64,000 nt of DNA, taken from the NCBI GenBank assembly GCA_940671915.1, contig CALNVZ010003435.1, positions 3,367,525-3,431,524 of the forward strand. Direction: 5' to 3'. Numbering within the stretch: position 1 is the first letter of the stretch; each line of letters starts with the position of its first letter. The notes beneath the pieces were generated by a model. The model made no database searches, was not told the DNA's origin, and saw only the letters and a program-made list of their open reading frames with translations. This document shows positions 1-13,033 of this stretch, piece after piece. The stretch comes from Paracentrotus lividus (taxonomy: Eukaryota > Echinodermata > Echinoidea > Camarodonta > Echinidae). Made by a program: the position numbers and the translations under genes.

Positions 1-3000
1 TGTTGTCTATGGCCAATATGTTTCTTTGATTTGTTTTCAAACAAATGTATAAGGCTTTCCTTTAAAGAAGAACAGCTTTAATGAAATATTTTAAAATTTT
101 AAAATAATGACAGTATTTATACAGACCTTTCCCACTGTATGAATTAGCATTGCTCCATTAAATTTGCACAAAAGCAAGGAATCATTTATTGTATTACAGT
201 ATTAGAACGGAAACCATTTACCCCATATGGATAAAGGTGTGTGATAAAGTATATTTGCTTTCATGCATGAACAGACTCTATGGAAAGCATCTCTTTTGCA
301 TTGTCTTATACAGAAACAAGCTACCCATCCTTTTTTCCTCCCTTTCGTTTGTTTGAATAAGTCTAGTATTTGTAAGCAAATATGCTCTTGAACTGAAGGT
401 GAACTAAAAATGTCTTCCAATACGTGTGTAAGACCTCTAGTTTGTAGGTCATTTGATATCAAAGAATGACTGTTTAAAAAAATGAAGTGTAATTATCATT
501 ATGTACATGTACAGTGTATGAGTATATCCATTGTACTAAAAATCAGTTGCAAGTTCATGTATTTAACAGTACTACAGATTTATGATAATTGTATAAAGCG
601 TATATAATAAAAGATCAATTTTATAAATGACTCATTATTAATAGAAGAAGATTATTGTTTGTTTGAATGCCTGTGTGGGAGTATGGAAAAGGAAAGTACA
701 ATTTGACCAAACATTTCAAAACCATCAATAAAATACCATAATTCATTTATTTTCTTAGACTGTAGATTAGCCATTTGTAGCTGTCTGCAGTTTGCAAATC
801 ATTGGTAGTTTTTTGAGCTGTAGGGTCACAGATGTCTAGGAAGTATGAAATCAATAATAAAAAGAATATCAATGCTCAGTGATAATCATACATCTGCAAC
901 AATACAAACTACACTTTGACAATTAAAAATCATTATAGTATGAAAAAGCTATTTTTTATTCAATATCATATATTCACAAGACATTTTTAAACATTCAGAA
1001 AGACCTGGTTTATCGTGAAAATAGTGCCGTTGGGTTACAAATATCTTAGGGGTGTTTACAAAAATCTGATATTTTAACAATCCAACATAAAGCACATTTA
1101 TTTTCATGCCAGGTCAAGGGTTACATATACCTGATTTTTTTACAGCTATATTTTTCCTCCAGCTACATGTATACCATTTGAAATACACATTGTAATTGTA
1201 CAGTGGAATTGAGGTCCTTTTGGACGAGAAAATTGTGCTTGTTAATGTTATGTTAGTTAGCATTAAACATATCAATTTTATTTTTGACTGTAAAAATAGT
1301 TTGTTATATCATCTATGTTGTTCTATCAGAACTCTTTATATCAAGAAGTATCCACTGTACAAATTCTAAGGAGAAGCGAATTACATATTATATAAAATAT
1401 TGCCTATTGCATGGTCTATTATAAAAGCAAAATACTGGATCACATGTACATGCATTTGCACAGCAAATACTAATTTTTCAAGAGTGCACGTTTGTTTCAG
1501 GTATTACAAGTACATGTACATATAAAATTCTGCTGTAATGATTTTTTTTTTGGTACCAGCATTTATACCTTTTTAAATACAATAAAAATATATTTTACTT
1601 ATTTCCTGTTAGTTTGTACACGTGATCAAGATATTTACCGCCCCATGATGATAATTACACACAAGTATAAAACAGAAATTACTCATTTCACATGATAACC
1701 CTATTGCAAACTACAAGGTAGACAACATTGGAAAAATCATGTGACCGTGATTCGATTGAAATAACCAAGAATCTTATGGAAATATAAAATTTCTAATTGG
1801 TGCTCTGTCAATGCTCATTTCAAGCAACATGTACAATATGAGGTATAAAGTACATTTTTACATAGAACGGTTACGTCGTTACATACATGTACTGGAACAT
1901 ACATGAATATCTGAAATGCATATCATATTTATATGTTCAAGGTGGTATGAAACTAATATGAAATGAGTTTATGTACAGCTTACTGTGAAAAGGCACATGT
2001 TATGAAAATATCAAAGGAATATAGAAGTCGCACCTTTAGTTACTGCTTCTCAATCTTATTTTCATTTATAAAACATTTTTTATTTGTAGTAAAATCATTT
2101 TCTTTTAGCAAGATAATATAATAATGATTCAAATGCTTTGATGATTTTTTAATTGGAAGTGATGCATTCTAACCTTCTTGAGAACTAGGCCCAACACAAA
2201 ACAAGAACCCCTTCAAAATTTCCTACAATTTATAAAGTAACAATTATTTAAAGAGAAACATCTATATTGTATAGGTAAAACTATATTATATTATAGACTA
2301 TCACATTGGCTTTATCATGGAGTTACAATGTAAGCAAAAATTGGAATACATTTATACTCCATGACCTTGGACACAAAGTGAAGGAAAATACCCCCATCAA
2401 CATTTCCTTTTTGGTCTTTAAACAATGCTTTATCAGCCCATTATAATCATAAATTACAGTAATAAATCAAAATGTTACTGGTAACAGTTTTACATGTATT
2501 TGGCGACATTTTTTCAATTAAAATGTTGTACACTGCACCTCTGAATAGTTTTGACTAAATCAATGGCGCATTAAAAATGCTGCATTTATTATTATCATAT
2601 GTACATGTAATATGCAATTCAAGAAATGTGTCGAAATGTACAACAATCATACAGGTAGGCTAATTTAGGCCTACTCTTTTTGGAAAAATGTTTACTTCAC
2701 AAACAATACATTAATTAACAAATTTTTATTGGTTGTGCTCTATCATTTACAATTAAATGTATATTACATGTCTCAACGCAATGGTTCACAATGTACTACA
2801 CAGACATGTACATGTACAATGTATGCACCGGTATTCCTGAGCTGAATTATGATTGTCTGAACAGATAATGAAGCAAATTAAAGTGTAACAATAACAGTTT
2901 TATTTAGCTAAATATCTGATTAAAACCTTGTTCCCTGTTCCACTACCCTGCTTTGATAGATGCATATTCAGACATAGCAATACAATAATCTCAAAACATC

Positions 3001-5737
3001 ATTTTACACAAATGAAGAGAAATAGCAAACGTTAAAAAGTTAAAGCAAACAACTTAAAAGAAACTTCACTATATACATGTATACCATGCAGAAAAGCAAA
3101 GGGAAATGTTGGGAGGGGGAAAGGGACATGATTATACTGAAGTTGAGATAAAACATTTCTAAGCACTCAAAAATATGTTATACCTTGGTTTGCAAAATAA
3201 AATAAAATATACACAGTTCAAATGATCAATTGATACTGTTTAATAAATTGTGAATATCACACTACATCTTCAGCTAATGTTTTCAGTTTTTCGAAAAATA
3301 CAACTTGCATACAAATGTTAATACATCAGGCATGAGACAGAGAAATATAAAAAAAAAGAGGAAAATTGCTGCCAGTGAGGGAGCGTAGCGACCAAACCTC
3401 CGGGGGAGGGGGGGGGGGTGGGGTTCGGGAGGGGCGTTCCCCTTCCGCAGAATATTTTGCAATTTTAGGTATTGAAAATTCATTTCTTTGGCTGTGACTT
3501 CGTCAAATCCATCTCATGATCCAACAATTGCCACTTGAATTTGTTGTCCACATCTTTGTTTATATTATCATGTGCAGCACATGTCCGATGCAAAACAAAA
3601 AAAAATACTATTATTTTTTTTTTTTCTTCTTCTCAGAATTTCAAAATCTGCAGAGAAAAATCAGGCCTGATAAATTCAACAGCAGAAATAATTGATGCTT
3701 TTTCCTGTTCATATGGAGTGTGATAGGCCTACAATGTATTTATAATAGGTAACATTAAATACACACACTGTAGTAACACTAACAAAGCAATCAAAATACT
3801 ATAATGCCAATTGGTACTGAAATAAAGAGCTATTTCTTAAATAATCAAAACTAATAACAGAAAATGGGATAAACATCCATTGACATTTATGAACATTACA
3901 TGTATCACTCAGCAAGGGATTTTGAATTATAGAAGGTTGTAAAAAACAATTATATTAAATACATTGTGTAGAAAAACACTTTAAAAAATTCACATGAACA
4001 GATTTTTTTTATTTACCTGCATAAATATCCGTCCTTCATGTGCACTCAAATTATTCCATCAAAGAGCTACACGAATGCTTGCCAGGCTACATGTTTGTGG
4101 TCAGTACCTTGAGATGATTATATCACTAGCAAATATTTTGTTGTGACCAAGATTCAGAATGCATGCAGAAAACATTAGTCAAAATGACTTTAAAGCCAAC
4201 ATTGAGCTTCCAAATAAAAATGGTCAAGAGAAATTATAGGCGTTTATCATGCAGTCAGCCTACACTGATTTTTTTTTTGAACTGGCAAAAGTTGCTTGAG
4301 GTTTTAGTTAATTGGAACTCATGGTGGACCCTCAACCTCGATCTCAATTTCCTAAATCTTCATTTGGTTTATTCCTTAGTTTTTATTTCAATTAGTTACT
4401 GAGATCATTCGACAGAACTCAATTCATTTGTACCTCTGAAATTTCTCATCAGTAAAAACTCAGCCTTAAAAAAATTGAAGTTCAGTTGTATACAAATTTA
4501 AGACAATGCAGCAAATGATCATTTAAATTGAAAGGGGCAAAAACAGCTTAAAAGACTGCTCAACCAGAAACCTCTTTGTACATACAAATGCAGACAATAT
4601 GACACAGACAAAGAAATATTCAGCATATTATAGCACACATTTTTATATTATTGCATGATTTTGCATATTTATAAGTAAATGTACATGTACATGTATGTGA
4701 AAATGATTTCATTTTCTACTCTGTGCAAAAAAAAACAGAAAAAAACAAAGGAAAAGAAAGAAAATTAAATAATGTGTACATTAGCAGGATCAATTCAATA
4801 CGATATAATGTACACAATATACATTGAGTTGTCCATTCTATTTACATCCTTCACAATTTAAAAATACAAATATAGTGGGACAAAATTGTCTGGATCTCAT
4901 TAACAGGATATCACAGCTGAAACACAGGTATCTAAAGTACTACAATTAGTACATCACTCACCTCATTAAAAACTCTTTGGAACTAAGGAAATTACATAAT
5001 GAAACCTGGTTATTCGAGGGCCAAAAACTAATAAAAGTGGGATGTAATATGGAGAAAAATCACCTCAAGTGTTATATAACACAATTTACTGACAGTAGTT
5101 ATAATATCAGGGTTCCAAATTATACATTTGTAGGACAAACCTAGAATGCAGGCAACCAAAGGTTTTATTTATTTGTAAGAAACAAAAACCCAATTTTCAT
5201 GACATTGTGTATCAATACATACTTCAATTACACTGTCAAAAATAATTTGTCCATATCTAACATATTGGCATCTTTTGGTTAATTAATAAAACTATTTAAT
5301 AGCTCTGTCTGCTTTTGCAAGTAAGGCTCATCATTTCACTGTATCTTGTATTAAAATGATGTATGAACATTCACAACAAGCAGCCTTATAAAAAATAAAT
5401 ATATTTCACGATGGTCGTGTACTTAGCATTTTCAAGCCAACAACATTTATGCAGCCTCGGATAACAATTGAAAACTTCTGAAATTTTCCTATTAAAATTT
5501 TCAATTTCAATTCAAATTCCAACAAGTGTTGAGGGAAAACCCACAATGCTGTGAGCTATGAATACATGAATTTACAAGTTTAACAAATGCGTAGATTTTA
5601 CTGGTACACGTAGTCAAAAGAGACTTACATGTACATTGTACAGTACTAGTATGTATACATGTATGTCATCCGCTGAGAGATATAAGAAGTTAACTTGTAT
5701 TGAAGTCCTTTTGGTTCAAAGCAGTTTGATAAAGGAT
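1..5737. other. Noncoding AT-rich stretch
   Basis: I see no gene here. The sequence is AT-rich with scattered ACATGTAC-type short palindromes and many stop codons in all frames. An 86-codon minus-strand ORF at 202-462 follows an acceptor-like AG and could be a terminal exon, but I recognise no domain. If the DSEL gene has a long 3' UTR it could extend into this region, since the minus strand runs towards position 1. Confidence 0.5.
3328..3520. repeat. Dispersed repeat, copy 1
   Basis: This block contains the phrase GAGGGAGCGTAGCGACC and a G-rich tract. It reappears in reverse complement around 59210-59363, including the flanking GGCATGAGACAGAGAAAT and TTTGGCTG-type segments. It is a dispersed interspersed repeat without coding capacity. 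Confidence 0.7.
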
Positions 5738-6321
5738 ATAAACCCCTCACAAAAAGTTCCGCAAATTGACTTTGATCCATGAGAACTTTTCAGGTACGCT
5801 TTAGTTATTCCTGATATTCATACCATTGGAAAGATAATTTATTCCCCTTCTCCCCTTTTGTCATACTTCAATGCAAAGAATATCAGAATATGAAGAAAAG
5901 TAAAAAGTCAAATGCCTTTTTATTGATCACATTGAAGTTCTGCAATTCGAAAATAGGCCTTGATAACTTTTGGGGTTTTTTCTAATTTTTTAAAAATGTT
6001 ATACCATTGTTCCTCTTTTTATTGATACCTAATTTGAATGAAATGCATATTTGCTAAATTGCTCAAATTGAGTAACTCCCAACAGACAATAATATTCATA
6101 ATAGGCACTCAATTTGCAACATTTGACTTCTGACTTGTCCTGACATTCAGGTGTTCTGCGCATGCAAGGACAACACTTTTGTTACAATTAGGGTATCATT
6201 CAAAAGAAAAATAAATTATCTTTCCAATGGTATGGATATCAGGAATAACTATATTAAAGCGTACCTGATAAGTTATCATGGACCAAATTTGATTTGCAGA
6301 ACTTTTTGTGAGGGGTTTATT
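5738..6321. repeat. Fold-back element (MITE-like) with ~115-bp inverted arms
   Basis: The left end AACCCCTCACAAAAAGTTC matches the inverse of the right end GAACTTTTTGTGAGGGG. The arms continue inward for about 115 bp with a few mismatches and enclose an unrelated centre. There is no transposase ORF, so this looks like a non-autonomous inverted-repeat element. Confidence 0.8.
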
Positions 6322-6362
6322 TCTTACAGACATTCACAACATGTGTGTACAAGAACAACATT

Positions 6363-6812
6363 TTAAAGGTAAATTACCACTTGGTCTGCAATTATTTGAC
6401 TAACGCCTAATAACTGGTCTCATCCTACATGGTCAAATTCCATTTAGTCTACAAACAGTTCTTCTAAATCTTTTGGTCTAATTGCCAATTCATCTACATG
6501 TATGTTAGTATTTACCATTTTGTAGAATTCCCATTTTGTCTAATGCCCACTTGGTCTAACACTACTTAGTCAATTAACTGTAACAAACTGTTAATAGACC
6601 CATATTCATTTGGGAATTAGACGAAAATAAAATTAAGACAATTTTCTTATTCGACGAACTGACAATTAAACCAAATGAGAATTAGACCAAGTGAGAATTA
6701 GACCCAGTATGCAAGACAAGCAGAAATTAAACAATAATTGGCACATGTAGTAGACCAAATGGGTTTTAGGCCATGCGGTATTAGACAATCAGAGAATTAG
6801 ACCAAGTGGATA
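6363..6812. repeat. Palindromic array of degenerate ATTTGGTCTAATT units
   Basis: Roughly the first half holds repeated short units like CACTTGGTCTAAT in plus sense. The second half holds the inverse, such as GAATTAGACCAAGTG, several times. The whole stretch is therefore a large imperfect palindrome made of about 15-20-bp degenerate units. Confidence 0.7.
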
Positions 6813-8079
6813 TGAATTTTGTATCTTTTACATGTAATAGATATATAGTGTTGATGCAGCCTTCAAATGTCAAATATGGCAACACCTTACAGACACTTCA
6901 AACTGTCTGACAGGTGCTAAATTAATTATGAACTCTCCTTCTATTCAGTGGCTAGAACCACTTCCTGGGAATGATTATAATCCACAAAGCTTTTTGGTCA
7001 CAATTAATCATCATACTTCGTACAATGCATTGCTCATCTGTATTCTTAAGATACCTTGAATAATCATGGGGTCAGAGCAACAGAGTGGTAACACACATTT
7101 TCTTTGTTTGGAGCTAAATGTAAAATGACTTGAATATTAACAAATCTACATGTACCGGTATGTCGATTGGGTAATATCTAGACTCAAATATTATAAGATG
7201 TGACAAAACCACAGAAAAGCTTTTATTTATAAACACAAACACAGAGAAGGAAAATACATTTCTCGTAATTCCAAACATTTAAATTTTGTAAAATTGTAAA
7301 GTGCAGAACTTAGAGTACTTGTGAAATCATGAAATTTCATAATGTGCTCTGGATAAAAAAAACAACTGACCATACTTCAAATCACAAATTCATAATTGCT
7401 AGCACATGTATGTATGTCAGCATCTTCTTCTTTTCCTCTGTGGCCAACTTTTCTCTTCCTTATATGAAGGTCAGATGATTGTACAAACGAATTGTAACTA
7501 ACAGACTACACAGTTTTAAACTTTTAATGTCAATGTATGAAGGAAGATAATGTCCAATCTATGGCAATATTTCTAAATATACTGGCACTATAACTAAATT
7601 GCCTATTTTAATGCTAAAAATTGCACAACTACCTACTTGACAAGCCGCCACGAAGCATACATGTATTTGTTGGGTTATGGGATTATTATATTATTAATTT
7701 GGAAAAGACGATTCATAGCAGACATGTACTAAGTGCATTTGAATAATAAATATGTTTGCAAGTTTATACACGGATTGTTTGACATCCTCTCGCCAACAAC
7801 CAAAAGGGCACTCCATGTATTATAATGATGTCTGTGAACACCCTGTCTCCCAGTCGGAAGTATGCTTTCACTTCCCTTGTATAGCATTACTAATAGTACA
7901 GAATCATATGAATTAGACATTCGAAGCTAAAGTTATTTATTAATTATATACCGCCACTGCTTGAGATACTTCAAATCAAACTCAAAGCTGACTCATGAAT
8001 GACATCTCAAAGCACTTTGCATCCATTGGAAATTATACTTTATAAAGTGCTACAGTCCCAAACAAGATAAACCATACCA
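6813..8079. other. Noncoding, nothing recognised
   Basis: AT-rich DNA downstream of the DSEL stop codon on the minus strand, possibly its 3' UTR. No convincing ORF or RNA gene is visible. Confidence 0.4.
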
Positions 8080-8275
8080 AAGATTGCAGTCAAATGAGCT
8101 TAACTACATTCAAAGTGAGTACACCTGACCTCAGTTGATTGCAGTCAAAAGAGCTATCTCCATTAAAATAGTGTACAACTTTAATAGCTCAATCGATTGC
8201 GATCAAATGAGCTCACCTCCATTCAAATAGAGTACAGCTGAGCTCAATCGATTGCAGTCAAACTCTGTATGGTTA
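8080..8275. repeat. Degenerate tandem repeat, ~65-70 bp x 3
   Basis: The phrase GATTGCAGTCAAATGAGCT followed by a CATTCAAAnnGAGTACA segment recurs about three times with substitutions. It lies about 50 bp downstream of the DSEL stop codon, so it probably belongs to the 3' UTR of that gene. Confidence 0.65.
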
Positions 8276-8325
8276 ATCTCATTCAAGACTGTACATAGAT
8301 TGATTGAGCAGCTTACTTATTGTGT

Positions 8326-8549
8326 CTACGTCTCAATGACTGGCATGGCTTTGGTTTCCCTGATGTAACCCAACTGTGACATCACTGACCCGCAGATCTG
8401 TTCAATCTCTGTTATCTGTTCCGTATTGAGCTCCCGACGCCACACATCGATGGAACGCTCAGTGAACGCCAGCTCATAAGGAAGCTTGTAGACGCTGCTC
8501 TTGGCTGCTTGGATGAGCTTTTGAAGGGTTGTAGGGCGTAAAGGTATAC
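8326..8549 (-). CDS. DSEL: DSEL-like, last coding exon (C-terminus)
   Basis: This exon encodes the last 73 residues of the DSEL-like protein and ends with TAG at 8326-8328. It starts after an AG acceptor (TTTATAACAG) and continues the previous exon in frame: the split glycine codon G|GT gives ...RHIG-IPLRPTTL.... It carries the helical tail of the sulfotransferase domain, with YKLPYELAF, VWRRELN and EIEQICGSVM segments; the latter resemble the C-terminus of carbohydrate sulfotransferases. The intron to the next exon is 8550-8974 with a GTGAGA donor. It is intact, with no frame problem. Confidence 0.8.
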
Positions 8550-8974
8550 CTGTTATAAATGGATAAAGAACAATTACATTAGTACGATCAAGACTTGATT
8601 CATTTGAATATTTCCCCTAAATTACATTCATGAATAATATCTTTGACTTTGTTTTTAAAAAATGCAAAGTATAAATATGCTAGAAATTAAAAAATGTTTA
8701 CAACACATTTGTCTTGTTAGATGGCAGGATAACTTCCCCTGGAGAATACTACATGCCCCGCACCCCACTTGGACAACACCATCTAGGATAGTTGTTCAGG
8801 TTTATATTTATTTTGTTCATGTATTGTAGACTTGTGGTCATTCACATAGTTTGCATTAGTTTCCTCAGTTTTGTGAAATCTAAATCTTTCAAAATATAAA
8901 TTTCTAAGAAAAGTTTTTTTCAATTTTCTTTATGGATACTACAGTTTAACAGTGTACAAGTATGTATGTCTCAC

Positions 8975-11390
8975 CTATATGTCTATGAATGGCTGCAGCT
9001 GTTTTCTCTGATTCCAGGATGAGGTCTTCTAGCTTCACCAATTTGAAGGCACCAAAGGGTAACTCTGTAGATTTCCTCAGCATGGCTCCAGTATGTGCCA
9101 CCCATAGAGATGCAAGCAGTCGTAGAGGAGAGTTCTTGTTAGTTCTGTATTCAGCTCGCAGCTTCTCAAACTCCCAGGCATACAGACCATCGGAGCTGCA
9201 AGACTTGTCCACCTCGTCAAACAGTTCCTTGATCCTCTCCTTGACGTTCATTGACTTGAACAATTCCTCAGACTTCCTCAGGTAGTTGGCGATGAATGCT
9301 CTTGGATCCCGCACAAAATGAATGGAATGGAGTGTGTTTTTGAGGACACTGTTGATCCATGGAAGCTTGAGAGCCCATCCACCTCCTTTGAGGAAGAGAA
9401 CACCTTGAGCATTGGGGTACTTCTCCAGGTGTGTCCGCACGCTGGCAGGAGAGAAGGTTTTATAGATGATGTCATTGAACTCTTTGTCCAGGATCTTAGG
9501 CTGTTCTTGAACAGCAAGCAGGCGACGGCCGATCTGTTTAGCTGCGATCATTTCCTGGGTGAAATGCACATCTGCCTGAAGATTTTTATCTGTGATAGAC
9601 GACACAAACAACTCTGGACTCCATCTTAAGTCCTGCACCCACTGTTTGAGCTTGACCGAGTGAAGAGATTCGCTGCCATTCCATTCGCAGGCATCTGTGA
9701 TTGGGTTGACCGCGATGCCATCACCCCGGGGCAGGTTGGCATAGGTGGACGGACCCACCATGTAAACAAAGTCAGGATTCTCATGGAAGAGCCAGCTGAT
9801 GAGCTCTGCACCAGATCCAGGCAAAGAAGTAATCACTACCGAAGGAAGCATTTTAGTGTTCAATGTACTCAGAGGTGGTTGGGGTCCAGAACTACGGGCA
9901 GAGTTCTCAGTGTCGCCATCGCTCTCACAACCAAATAATGCACAGTTATTGACATAACATACCCATATTACCACCCAAATAAAGCACAGACCCAAACCCA
10001 TGGAATGAATCCTACTTCTTGGTCTCAGTCGTGTTTTCTTGCCAAACCAGAAAAATCCAAGTGCCGACAAGATGAATGCAATCAGTAAAATCCATTCCAC
10101 TGAACGGCTCTCCGCTTTGGAGGCCATCTCTGTGAAGAGCGACTGTGCAACACCAAACTTCACGAGTTCCGACGGCTTGCTCAGCCTCTGTACTGTGGCA
10201 TGGCCAGGATACTTAAGGTACCTAAGACGTGCAACAGGATCCGAGTGTTTGGTGCTGACCATCACCTGATAATCTTCATCTGAAGTTCCTACAAACATTG
10301 TGACTCCATCTTCAATGCTTTCCAGGAACTGGAGATTCTTCAGTTTGATTGACGGTCCACACAGGATATATGCAAGCCTGGTTATGCGAGGTGATAGCTT
10401 GAAGGTCATATTGACAAAGCTGGTGACTCGTGCCTGGTACTGGGATGGCTTCTCTTCCTGGACAGCTGCTACTGGACTCCTTCCATCTGAACTAATCCAA
10501 TACATGCCATACTTCTCATCATCGATTGTTATACTGGCCCCTTGTAGCAACCCTGATAGCTTATCAAGCTGAAAGCTGTACTGAACATTGCGAAAGTATG
10601 CTGCCAAGTGGGTTAGGGGTGAGGTTTCCCTTGCTTCTACATGATCGAACACTAAAAGAAGGTTAGGATTAAGAAGAGTTAAGGTTCTATAAACAGAGTC
10701 AAGTTGCATTGATGGGTTGTATGCTGGAGCTGCTTCTCCGCCAATGAATACAAAACCATTTGATGTTGCGGTATGAATGAGCTCTCCACGGTACTCCACC
10801 AAGTCAGGGTTCTTCCAATCAAGCCATTTTGCACATTCCCCAAGCTGGCCTTCCCATGGCTCTAGACAGTGGCTGGTTGGGGAAGGAGCAAATGTAAGAA
10901 TATTATTGTAATGAGACATCTTGGAAGAGTAGAGACCATCGGTAACAAACAGTCGTCCATTCGGAATAAATTCAAAGGTATTCTGATCGGGATGTTCATG
11001 TCCTGGGTTGAAGCTATTCCATCCATTCATAGGCCAAGATTTGTACATGTTCCTTTTAACCACATCGCTCATAGCAGCTCCCATGAGTGCACCTGACTTG
11101 AAGGAAAGGAATGTGTCGTTGGGGTTGCTTGGATCCGTACTGCTGTATGTCACTACTCCCCAATCAGAGAATACATGCATGGTAGGTTTCCCACTGGTAG
11201 GCGGAGGAACGGCTGGGATTGAAGCATCGTACCAAATGTACTCGGTGTGTATTGTGCACCATCTCTGGGAATCAGCGGATTTCAGCTTTTCTGGATCTGC
11301 CAAAGGATCTGGGCGGGACTTCCGGATTTCTCCCTTGCCAAGCCAATTTCCCCAACCATTTTTCATCACGTAGCCAAAGAAACACAGCCT
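8975..11390 (-). CDS. DSEL: DSEL-like: open C-terminal part of epimerase domain, two membrane segments, sulfotransferase domain
   Basis: Members of this family convert glucuronate to iduronate in chondroitin/dermatan sulfate in the ER/Golgi; DSEL has an added sulfotransferase-like domain. The open frame runs about 800 codons without a stop. Taking an ORF start at 11495, residues about 41-460 match the epimerase C-terminal half, including QRWCTIHTEYIWYD, DWGVVTY, and GHEHPDQN at 165-172, which holds a conserved catalytic histidine of the family. Two hydrophobic segments follow (about 466-484 and 500-514). A sulfotransferase domain follows, with the 5'-phosphosulfate loop TSLPGSGAE near 556-564 and the 3'-phosphate motif FVRDPRAF near 727-734. 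The exon joins the last exon through a consensus donor at 8974. The first ~40 codons of the open frame are not the true upstream coding, because the homologous N-terminal part lies in other frames. Either a downstream ATG (YVM, 11366) is used or the locus is a partial pseudogene. Confidence 0.82.
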
Positions 11391-12305
11391 GACTCTCGGA
11401 ACCGAAAACCTTTGATAGATCAGCAACACTGAGTGGTTCGTTGAAACTGTGGCTAACGGTGTTGACTGGTGATAAAACCAAAAGTGTTCTTTCACCCAGA
11501 AACTTTCGTGATGTTCACCTGAAATGCCTCAAGCCGAGGAAAGACATATGCATCATTGACCTGCATGTATATAAACACTAGTACTCCTTCTATCAGTGAT
11601 GAACCCTCAATCAGATGATTTAAACAACTTCATGTTCTTGTTCCAGCTTATAGACAGCTGTTTTCTACCCATGCCTTGCTTCTTTCAAGATGAGCATGAA
11701 CCACAAGGCTCCATGAAGGAAACCAGCAGATTTGAAGCCACATGGTTCTGCAGAATAAAAATGCCGCACCGGACCGAACTCTAATATAGCGAGGAAAATC
11801 TTTCTCGTTAAATATACGCTGAGAATAACTTTGACGTTTGCTATCCAGGGTGTTGTACATCCAATCAAATGCTGTAGCGAAACCAGTCAATGAATGGGCT
11901 AGCAGAACTCCTAGTTGCTGCTGCAATGACCTGCCACTTGGGATGGCCAGCCATCAAATCCATGTACTCAGTAAAATATCTTAGCCTTTTTACCCTGGAT
12001 GCGCAAGGTATACAATGCTAGTGGTGGGGAGATGTACATAGACTCATTCCATATTCCTCCAAACTTTCAGTCTTTGGCGGTAAGAATCGTTTAGGATTTC
12101 CCATAAGTAGTGACGCTTCATCGATAACCTGGTAATGGTAGTTCATGAGGTGTACTGGCGTTGCTATTAGGTCAGGAATGTTCGTTATAAAAATACAGCA
12201 GGGTGTGTTGTAACTTGGCGTTAGTGTCGAGAAGTCTCTGTCAGTGCATCTATTGTGCACATGAAGAGTGACAATATAAACGCTGTTATTACACAGATTT
12301 CCATG
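11385..12305 (-). pseudogene. DSEL: DSEL N-terminal region, frame-broken
   Basis: Reading the minus strand from an ATG near 12304 gives a plausible signal peptide (MEICVITAFILSLF...). Family-like segments then follow, but in changing frames: IPDLIA, VIDEASLLMGNPKRFLPP, YFTEYMDLMAGHPKW, LLAHSLTGFATAFDWMYN, GFLHGALWFM, GSSLIEGV, FWVKEHFWFYHQ, and SVADLSKVFGSESQAVF. At least six frame switches and several in-frame stops are needed to connect them. The HNHQPTN-type and tyrosine-containing catalytic segments of the epimerase N-lobe are not recognisable. The order and spacing follow DSE/DSEL, so this is the real N-terminal exon in decayed form, not another gene. Sequencing error alone would not explain why the next 2.4 kb is clean. 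Confidence 0.7.
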
Positions 12306-12655
12306 GCAACTTTATTGTTAGTCTCTTCTCAGATGGTGGTCAGTCTTTGTTTCCAAACAGATTCCGCTTTCATTATCATAAATCTAGATTCTTGATTCTA
12401 ACTGTCTCTCATATGACTTTGATTAGTGTCCCACAGATTACACCAGATTTCCAGCACACCTGCAAAAAGGAGAGGGAAAAAAAAACAACAAAAAAAATTA
12501 TGTTGTAAATGTAAGTTGGGCATTCCGATCATGGAATATAGTAAAGTAAAGTCCCAGACCGGACCGAGAAATGAAAACCAAAATTACATATAAACGAAAG
12601 CTAATATTTATCATAATAAACAATTCCCAATTTAAGCATTTTATCTTCCATTAAG

Positions 12656-13033
12656 AGTATTTCATTAAAAGGTGATCGAACCTCAACCAGGGCCATCCTC
12701 CCAAGTACTCGAAAAAGTACCCCTATTATATTGGCGCCGAGCGTGACGTCAAAGAAGTTTAAGGAATGCTGCTGCCAGGCATGATTGGGTTTCGCTTTAG
12801 AAAACACGTTTGTATTGCTATGTCAGAACAATAGACCCATGTGTGCTAGAATTCTATTGTTCTGACATAGCAATACAAATGTGTTTTCTAAAGGCGAAAC
12901 CCAATCATGCCTGGCAGCAGCATTCCCTTAAACTTCTTTGACGTCACGCTCGCGCCAATATAATAGGGTACTTTTTCGCAGAGTACTTGGGAGGGTGGCC
13001 TGGTTGAGGTTCGATCATCTTTTTATGAATACT
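12656..13033. repeat. Near-perfect palindrome with ~180-bp arms
   Basis: The arm AGGTGATCGAACCTCAACC... through GACATAGCAATACAAA is mirrored almost base for base, around a ~19-bp centre near 12835-12853. The arms include GACGTCA and GGCGCC-like sites. It sits just upstream of the DSEL N-terminal remnant. No ORF is present. Confidence 0.88.

Noticed and set aside
202-462. 86-codon minus ORF, somewhat coding-like
   Set aside because: No recognised domain, no clear gene model around it, and only a weak acceptor; not enough to call an exon.
6363-6812. CRISPR-like array
   Set aside because: Units are degenerate, change orientation in the middle and have no regular spacers; the genome is eukaryotic.
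8989-11481. Many plus- and minus-strand ORFs over DSEL
   Set aside because: Shadows of the DSEL reading frame; the one at 11272-11481 only shows the frame in which SVADLSKVFGSESQAVF lies.
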